Shown piece by piece: positions 30,251-33,141 of a stretch of 33,141 nucleotides of DNA (the first letter of the stretch is position 1; each line of letters starts with the position of its first letter). A model generated the notes under the pieces. It was given only the letters and a program-made list of their open reading frames with translations, did no database searches and was not told the origin of the DNA. The position numbers and the translations under genes are program-made. Source of the DNA: an uncultured Kiritimatiellota bacterium (GTDB lineage Bacteria; Verrucomicrobiota; Kiritimatiellia; RFP12; UBA1067); the NCBI GenBank assembly GCA_934667295.1, contig CAKULR010000001.1, forward strand, positions 1-33,141, written 5' to 3'.

Positions 30251-30366
30251 TTAAGTAGTTAAGTAGTTAAGTGGTTAAGTAGTTAAATGCGAAGGGCGAG
30301 GGGCGGGCAACGGGAGGGACGCGCTTGTCGCGTCCGGGCTCTACTTAATCACTTAACTACTTAACC
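30251..30366. repeat. TTAAGTAG octamer arrays in inverted orientation around a hairpin
   Basis: The left array (30251-30286) has four to five tandem TTAAGTAG units. The right array (30341-30366) has three units in the opposite orientation. A GGGAGGG-type hairpin sits between them. The right array encodes the last residues (LSS) and the stop codon of the isomerase-like gene. Confidence 0.88.
30312..30342 (+). repeat. GGGAGGG-headed hairpin (copy g)
   Basis: GGGAGGG (30312-30318), stem-loop ACGCG-CTTGT-CGCGT (30319-30333) and tail CCGGGCTCT. The loop CTTGT and the flanks match copies c and f, but the stem has a different, still complementary sequence. Confidence 0.78.
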
Positions 30367-31294
30367 ACAGTTCCTTAACCATCGCAAGGGACGCCTTCAA
30401 TTCGTCGAACGAGACGGGGGCGTGCGGCTCGAAGACGCGGAGGATGTCGCGCGCGGCGAGCGGCTTCAACGCCGCGAAGTCGACGCCGCCCCAGCCGGGC
30501 TGGCGGTGGTCGTCGTGGAAGTCCCGCACGTCGTTCAGGTGCATGCCGCAGATGTGGGGGGCCATCCGCGTGGCGATTTCCGTGGTGGACGCGCTCCAGA
30601 GGTGGCATTCCCGCACGCGCGCGTGCCCCGTGTCGAACCAGAGCCGCACGGGCGCGCCCGCGAACCGCTTCACCAGTGCCTCGCCCTCGTCCGCGTTCGG
30701 AAACCCCTCCAGGCGCGGCAGGTTCTCCAGGGCAAGCGTGAGGCGGGCCTTCTCCAGGTCGGGGATGAGCGCGTCGAGTTCGCGCGAGAAGACATCGAGC
30801 AACTTCCGTCCGCGCGCCGCGCGCCGCTTGAGCGCCTTCGCGAGATGGGCGCGGTAGGCGGGGCGCGCCGCGTCCGCCTTGCCGTCCGGCCCCTTCAGGA
30901 GCCGCCTCAGCACATCCGAGGAGCAGTTCACGAAAAGGCCGTCGAGATCGACGTAGCCCGCGTGCGTCACGACGACCTTCGCGCCGAGGTCCGCCGCACA
31001 GGCGATCGTCTGCTTCATGAGGAGGCGGGCGAGCGCGCGTTCCGTCTCGTCGCGGTCCGCGAGCTGGTGGAGCTCGGGGTGTCCGCTCGGTGCGCCGATG
31101 GGCACGGGGCAGTAGGCGTGGACCGAGTCGACGGGCATCTGGTCGAGGCGGCTGCGGATGCCCGGCAGGTGTTCCGGCTGCGTGCGGAAGCTCAGTTCCA
31201 GCGCGTCGAACCCCAGGGCCAGCGCCTCGTCGGCGAGGGCCGCGCCGTCCGAAAGGCGGTCGCTGTTCCAGTTGGTGGAAAGGGCGAAGCGCAT
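30353..31294 (-). CDS. Sugar phosphate isomerase/epimerase-like TIM barrel
   Basis: The 313-residue protein has the xylose isomerase-like TIM-barrel pattern: LSTNWNSDRLSDGAALADEALALGFDALELSF at the N-terminus, VVVTHAGYVDLDG, LALENLPRLEGFPNADEGEAL with the metal-binding Glu, LWFDTGHARV with Asp/His, and GMHLNDVRDFHDDHRQPGWGGVDFAALK near the end. These are the usual metal ligands of the family. The substrate is not indicated. GGAG precedes the ATG at 8 bases. It is followed by repeats and preceded closely by the Minf_1886 gene (13 bases). Confidence 0.9.
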   Translation of the reverse strand: MRFALSTNWNSDRLSDGAALADEALALGFDALELSFRTQPEHLPGIRSRLDQMPVDSVHAYCPVPIGAPSGHPELHQLADRDETERALARLLMKQTIACAADLGAKVVVTHAGYVDLDGLFVNCSSDVLRRLLKGPDGKADAARPAYRAHLAKALKRRAARGRKLLDVFSRELDALIPDLEKARLTLALENLPRLEGFPNADEGEALVKRFAGAPVRLWFDTGHARVRECHLWSASTTEIATRMAPHICGMHLNDVRDFHDDHRQPGWGGVDFAALKPLAARDILRVFEPHAPVSFDELKASLAMVKELWLSS

Positions 31295-31307
31295 GGACGG
31301 CTCTCCG

Positions 31308-31679
31308 TCAGGGCGCGCGGTAGGGACCGAGGAATTCCTCGCGGAAGTCGAAGCCGCCGATGAAGTCGGCCGGCGAATCCTGGTCCGTCTTGCCGATGCG
31401 GCGGGCGTTGTAGAGGTTGAAGACGATCGCGCCCACGTCCTCGCAGCACGTGATCCCCCACGTCGTCAGGACGGTGTAGGCGAGCGGACCGTAGGCGTCG
31501 AGCGCGAGGTCGCGGAAGAAGCCCAGCAGTTCCTGCCCGGAGACGTGGCCCTTCGCAACCTCGCTCGCCTCGGCGATGACGCGCAGCACGAAGTCGTAGG
31601 CGCGGCTGTCGAAGCGGGCGTCCTTCTTCAGGATGTCCGAGAAGTCCTCGGTCTCGTAGCTGATCTCGGGAACGTCCAT
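31308..31679 (-). CDS. Minf_1886 family protein (PVC-restricted)
   Basis: The 123-residue protein carries the segments YDFVLRVIAEASE, HVSGQELLGFFRDLALDAYGPLAYTVLTTWGI and EDVGAIVFNLYNARRIGKTDQDSPADFIGGFDF, which match a family found in Planctomycetes and Verrucomicrobia (TIGR04138, as I recall it). The function is unknown. The ATG at 31679 lies two bases after the stop of the HIT gene (TAGCCATG), so the two are translated together. This gene is the best taxonomic pointer in the window. Confidence 0.92.
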   Translation of the reverse strand: MDVPEISYETEDFSDILKKDARFDSRAYDFVLRVIAEASEVAKGHVSGQELLGFFRDLALDAYGPLAYTVLTTWGITCCEDVGAIVFNLYNARRIGKTDQDSPADFIGGFDFREEFLGPYRAP

Positions 31680-31681
31680 GG

Positions 31682-32089
31682 CTAGAAGCGCAGTCGGGCC
31701 GCGAGTTTCCCCAATGCTTCCCTGTCGCCGGGATGGTTCGCGAACGAAATCTCGCCCGCCGCCGTGCCGACGCGCGGCACGATGTGGAAGTGGACGTGGG
31801 GGACGGTCTGCCCCGCCGCCGCGCCGTTGTTCTGGAGGATGTTGAACCCGTCGCACGGCAGCGCGGCCCTGAGGTGGGCGGCGACCTTCTGCACGCGAAC
31901 GACGATCTCCTTCAGCGTCTCGGCGGGCGTGTCCAGAAGCCCCGTCGTGTGGGTCTTGGGGATTACGAGCGTATGGCCCTCGGTGAAGGGGTTGATGTCC
32001 AGGTACGCGAGCACAAGGTCGTCCTCGTAGACCTTGAAGCTCGGGATCTCGCCGGCGGCGATCGCGCAGAACACGCAGTCGTTCTTCAT
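31682..32089 (-). CDS. HIT family nucleotide-binding hydrolase
   Basis: The 135-residue protein is a HINT/HIT hydrolase, acting on nucleoside phosphoramidates or dinucleotide polyphosphates. The histidine triad HVHFH is at residues 98-102, preceded by NGAAAGQTVPH. The N-terminal CVFCAIAAGEIPS carries two of the usual zinc-binding cysteines, and DINPFTEGHTLVIPK the loop before the first conserved His. AAGGAG precedes the ATG. It is the first gene of a short run: HIT, Minf_1886, isomerase-like. Confidence 0.95.
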   Translation of the reverse strand: MKNDCVFCAIAAGEIPSFKVYEDDLVLAYLDINPFTEGHTLVIPKTHTTGLLDTPAETLKEIVVRVQKVAAHLRAALPCDGFNILQNNGAAAGQTVPHVHFHIVPRVGTAAGEISFANHPGDREALGKLAARLRF

Positions 32090-32151
32090 TTCGTCTCTCC
32101 TTGCCTATAGATGCGGTAATAAATTAGGTTGACTCTTCCCAGTGAGAAAAC

Positions 32152-32313
32152 AACTCCGATTCGTGCAGCTCTCGCTACCGCTCCGCAGAATGTTTCTGCC
32201 AAGAGTTATAACATTCGCACTTCACGACCCTAAAAGTGATTGTTTTTTGACTGGCTTCTGCGAAGCCATATAGAGTCTGCGGAGCGGTAGCGAGAGCATC
32301 AATCATCGGAGTT
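32152..32313. repeat. 162-bp element with terminal inverted repeats
   Basis: A perfect 21-bp inverted repeat (32168-32188 with 32277-32297, starting GCTCTCGCTACCGC) is flanked on the outside by AACTCCGAT (32152-32160) and its complement ATCGGAGTT (32305-32313). The inside (about 88 bases) is AT-rich and carries a small GGCTTC-TGC-GAAGCC hairpin. The right outer end overlaps the last codons of the gene at 32303. No ORF or transposase is inside. This is either a miniature transposable element or a large bidirectional stem-loop. Confidence 0.82.
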
Positions 32314-33141
32314 TATCAACTCCTTTCATTGCCGGAACAATAAATGCCGTCTTCCCCGGATCGACCTTCACGCCGAGTTCGCGGAAGAGCGGGAAAAGAT
32401 CCTTCTTCGCCGCCCGCCCCAGGAGGGCCACCACGTCGTCCAGCGACAGCGCGCGCGGCTGCGGCAGGAGCGCAGTGGCGGCGATCTTCTCGCGGGCGTA
32501 CTGCTCCAGCAGCTTCGGGCAGTCCGCGCGCGTCAGCTCCAGCGCGAGGAAGACCTTGCCGGTGCGCAGCGTCGCGCGGTCGGCGGACGCGAGCGGCGGA
32601 CGGCCCGGCAGATTCGCGGACCCGTCCAGGTCGTAGATCCGCATGTCGGGGTCGAGCAGCCGCGCGTCGTTGACCGCCTTCAGAACGGCTCTGTACGCCT
32701 CCGCCCGCGTCTCGGGCACCGTCGCCATGCGGCGGTACATCGCGTAGCGGCGCAGCTCGGGCGCGATGGTCTCCACGAACGCGGAGGCGTTCGGGCGCGG
32801 CCGCGCAGGCACCGGAGCCGGCGTCGTGCTCGGCTGCGGCGCGGGCTTCGCGACGGCGGGGGACTCCTCGGCGGACGGCTGCGGCGCGAGCGCGGAGGCG
32901 AGTTCGTCGGATGCGGATGCCTCGGCGACGGGCGCCGTAGGCGATGCGGACGACGGCGCCTCCACCCCTCCGGCTGGGACGGGTGTCTCGGTCGTCGTCA
33001 GGACGGAAAGCGGATCGGGCGGGAGCGACGGCGCAGACGGCGACGCGGGTAGTTCCGGACGCAGCGACTTCACGAGCATGGCCATGCCCATCACGCCCAG
33101 CACGAGGGCGGAGGCGAGGGCGGAAAGGCCGATCCACAGGC
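32303..33141 (-). CDS. Membrane-anchored protein with Pro/Ala-rich linker, N-terminus beyond the window
   Basis: The reading frame is open to the window edge, so the start is not seen. The visible N-terminal part is a membrane helix (WIGLSALASALVLGVMGMAMLV). It is followed by about 110 residues rich in Ala, Pro, Ser and Thr, a low-complexity linker, and then a C-terminal folded region (residues about 115-280) with VETIAPELRRYAMYRRM, RAEAYRAVLKAVNDARLLDPDMRIYDLDG and DDVVALLGRAAKKDLFPLFRELG. I do not recognise this domain. Its last codons overlap the inverted-repeat element at 32152-32313. Confidence 0.75.
   Translation of the reverse strand, partial: LWIGLSALASALVLGVMGMAMLVKSLRPELPASPSAPSLPPDPLSVLTTTETPVPAGGVEAPSSASPTAPVAEASASDELASALAPQPSAEESPAVAKPAPQPSTTPAPVPARPRPNASAFVETIAPELRRYAMYRRMATVPETRAEAYRAVLKAVNDARLLDPDMRIYDLDGSANLPGRPPLASADRATLRTGKVFLALELTRADCPKLLEQYAREKIAATALLPQPRALSLDDVVALLGRAAKKDLFPLFRELGVKVDPGKTAFIVPAMKGVDKLR

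Overview
The window is a GC-rich bacterial chromosome segment in which every gene I can support lies on the minus strand. It most likely comes from a Verrucomicrobiota/Kiritimatiellota-type member of the PVC group. The best pointer is a gene of the Planctomycetes/Verrucomicrobia-restricted Minf_1886 family (31308-31679). The Planctomycetes/Verrucomicrobia-style secreted beta-propeller gene and the abundant intergenic hairpins fit this. The taxonomic call is an inference from gene content, not from rRNA.

Layout, left to right (transcription runs right to left): dnaG (partial) and a small Ala/Lys-rich lipoprotein with a clear terminator; purB; a two-gene secreted carbohydrate module (GH2 beta-mannosidase-like enzyme and a beta-propeller protein); a compact type II restriction-modification pair (D12-class adenine methylase and HNH nuclease with overlapping genes) of visibly lower GC; a DEAD-box helicase; an AI-2E-family permease; an 854-nt gene-free stretch packed with hairpin repeats; an orphan secreted protein; fusA; prmC; and a DUF3127 protein with an SSB-like acidic tail. 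From 18128 to 26365 runs a single operon-like series of eight exported proteins (four lipoproteins and four with ordinary signal peptides, several with LPP20/CsgG/YcfL-like features), preceded by a good sigma70-type promoter and an AraC-family regulator. Upstream come a serine beta-lactamase-fold hydrolase, a TSCPD protein, a family 2 glycosyltransferase, a sugar-phosphate isomerase-like TIM barrel, the Minf_1886 protein, a HIT hydrolase, and a partial membrane-anchored protein.

Two things stand out. First, the eight-gene envelope cluster looks like a dedicated multi-lipoprotein complex made of paralogous modules, with no recognisable enzyme, and probably under AraC-type control. Second, the intergenic DNA carries several families of REP-like hairpins whose stems change in complementary fashion while heads or loops stay constant. 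These are GGGAGGG-headed hairpins, GGTAGGG-headed hairpins and a pair of 61-bp double-stem hairpins. They often occur as inverted pairs and sometimes overlap the stop codon of the preceding gene. No transposase able to move them lies in the window.

Promoters follow a recurring pattern: an extended -10 (TGnTAnAnT) with no clear -35, seen before six genes. In three of them (dnaG, the AI-2E permease, the beta-lactamase-like gene) the -10 sits only 6-7 nt before the start codon and no Shine-Dalgarno sequence is present, which suggests leaderless mRNAs. All functional calls rest on motifs read by eye; no database search was possible.
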